Positions 63,166 through 64,000 of a DNA stretch of 64,000 nt are shown piece after piece (position 1 is the first letter of the stretch; every line of letters begins with the position of its first letter). The DNA is from Clostridium fallax (GTDB taxonomy: Bacteria > Bacillota > Clostridia > Clostridiales > Clostridiaceae), in the NCBI RefSeq assembly GCF_900129365.1, contig NZ_FQVM01000002.1:62001-126000 (forward strand), in the 5' to 3' direction. Under the pieces are notes generated by a model that was not told where the DNA came from, did no database searches, and worked only from the letters and a program-made list of their open reading frames with translations. The translations under genes were made by a program, and so were the position numbers.

Positions 63166-64000
63166 ATGAATAAAAGTAGAATAAACAAAGTTCTTTGCTG
63201 TATGGAAAAAGAGGGATTAAAACAAATGATAGTTTCTTCCCCAGCTGCTATATTTTATTTAACAGGTAAATGGATTGAGCCTGGAGAAAGAATGCTTACA
63301 TTATACATAAATGCTAAAGGGGATAAAAAATTAATTATAAATAAGTTATTTCCAACAGAACCTCAAAGTGGGCTAGATTTATTATGGTACTCAGATATAG
63401 AGGATCCTATAGAATTATTAAGTACTATCATAGATAAAAATGATGTATTAGCTGTAGATAAAACTTGGCCAGCACATTTTTTAATAAAACTAATGGATAA
63501 AAAAGCTGCAAGAGGATTTGTAAATGGATCACCAATAATAGATAGGGTAAGAATGATAAAGGATGCAGAAGAAATCGAATTAATGAGAAAAGCATCTTTA
63601 ATAAACGATAAAGTTATGGGAGAAATTTTTAAAGAGATTTCAAAGGATAATAGCGAAAAGAAAATGTGTTCATTATTAGGAGAATTTTATGAAAAAGAAG
63701 GAGCACAAGGTTTTTCTTTTGAACCTATAGTTGCATATGGAGCAAATGGAGCAGATCCACATCACAGTAATGATAATTCATTGCCTAAAAAGGGTGACTC
63801 TATAACTATAGATACAGGATGTAGAAATAAATTTTATTGTTCAGATATGACAAGAACATTTTTCTATGGAGAACCATCAGAAGAAAGCAAAAAGGTTTAT
63901 GAGATAGTAAGAGAAGCTAATTTAAGAGGTATAGAAAAAGTAAAAGCAGGAGTTAGATTCTGCGATATTGATAAAGCTGCTAGAGACTATATAGAAAGCT
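63166..64000 (+). CDS. M24-family Xaa-Pro peptidase, 3' partial
   Basis: Translated from ATG 63166 (GAGAGGAGAAA upstream) to the window end, 278 residues without a stop. The creatinase-like N-domain has AIFYLTGKWIEPGER; the catalytic domain opens with FEPIVAYGANGADPHH, DTGCRNKFYCSDMTRTF gives the two Asp ligands. The remaining His/Glu ligands fall beyond the window. Probably an Xaa-Pro dipeptidase or aminopeptidase, second M24 protein in this window. Confidence 0.9.
   Translation, partial: MNKSRINKVLCCMEKEGLKQMIVSSPAAIFYLTGKWIEPGERMLTLYINAKGDKKLIINKLFPTEPQSGLDLLWYSDIEDPIELLSTIIDKNDVLAVDKTWPAHFLIKLMDKKAARGFVNGSPIIDRVRMIKDAEEIELMRKASLINDKVMGEIFKEISKDNSEKKMCSLLGEFYEKEGAQGFSFEPIVAYGANGADPHHSNDNSLPKKGDSITIDTGCRNKFYCSDMTRTFFYGEPSEESKKVYEIVREANLRGIEKVKAGVRFCDIDKAARDYIES

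Noticed and set aside
1..64000. CRISPR arrays, tRNA or rRNA genes, insertion sequences and prophage
   Set aside because: I saw no regularly spaced repeats, cloverleaf genes or transposase and integrase genes.

Overview
The window is a low-GC, gene-dense chromosomal segment of an anaerobic, spore-forming Firmicute. Codon use, strong AGGAGG/GAGGTG ribosome binding sites, spore maturation genes (spmA-spmB), an anaerobic ribonucleotide reductase, a ferredoxin and Clostridium-type gene content point to Clostridium, probably C. perfringens or a close relative; the species call is inference. I see no tRNA, rRNA, CRISPR array, prophage or intact insertion sequence. Almost everything is core chromosome.

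Left part (1-16600): a partial hypothetical gene, a radical SAM protein, an MsmX-type sugar ABC ATPase with a PucR-like regulator and a ComB-family phosphatase, then a convergent RlmI-type rRNA methyltransferase. A Spo0B-like sensor kinase, nfeD, floA, a charged hypothetical gene and a LytTR response regulator form a collinear block, with the flotillin pair between the two signalling genes. A DUF1643 gene, a BFD-like iron-sulfur protein, T-box-controlled ileS and ccpA follow.

Middle (16600-36200): a YgjP-type metallopeptidase, a marR-MATE pair, spmAB, an ABC-2 exporter, a second MATE exporter with an unusual leader, a threonine degradation pair (kbl-tdh), an ACT/PheB-like protein, an Xaa-Pro aminopeptidase, a phasin-like protein beside an AarF/UbiB kinase, a lysine-riboswitch-controlled NhaC-family transporter, a FUSC-like protein and a DUF1189 membrane protein.

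Right part (36200-64000): T-box-metG, a Crp/Fnr regulator, DUF445, then the conserved tatD-yabE-rnmV-ksgA block (with metG, the order known from Bacillus). Next come an acidic hypothetical protein, lgt with an overlapping lipoprotein gene, an Nbp35/Mrp ATPase, ferredoxin, TPP-riboswitch-thiT, a degV-padR-DUF3006 cluster with tandem palindromic operators, a YerB-like lipoprotein, nrdD-nrdG with NrdR-box-like sites, an alpha/beta hydrolase next to a DnaA-box cluster, pepA, T-box-asnS, a cytochrome b5-like protein, a phosphoesterase and a truncated M24 peptidase.

Five cis-acting metabolite or tRNA sensors (three T-boxes, a lysine and a TPP riboswitch) and about two dozen hairpin terminators are visible. 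No wholly new multi-gene system stands out. The best leads are the kinase-flotillin-LytTR block, the MATE leader (perfect SD facing an ATC codon, plus an attenuator-like hairpin), the DnaA-box cluster, and the palindromes controlling the padR cluster.
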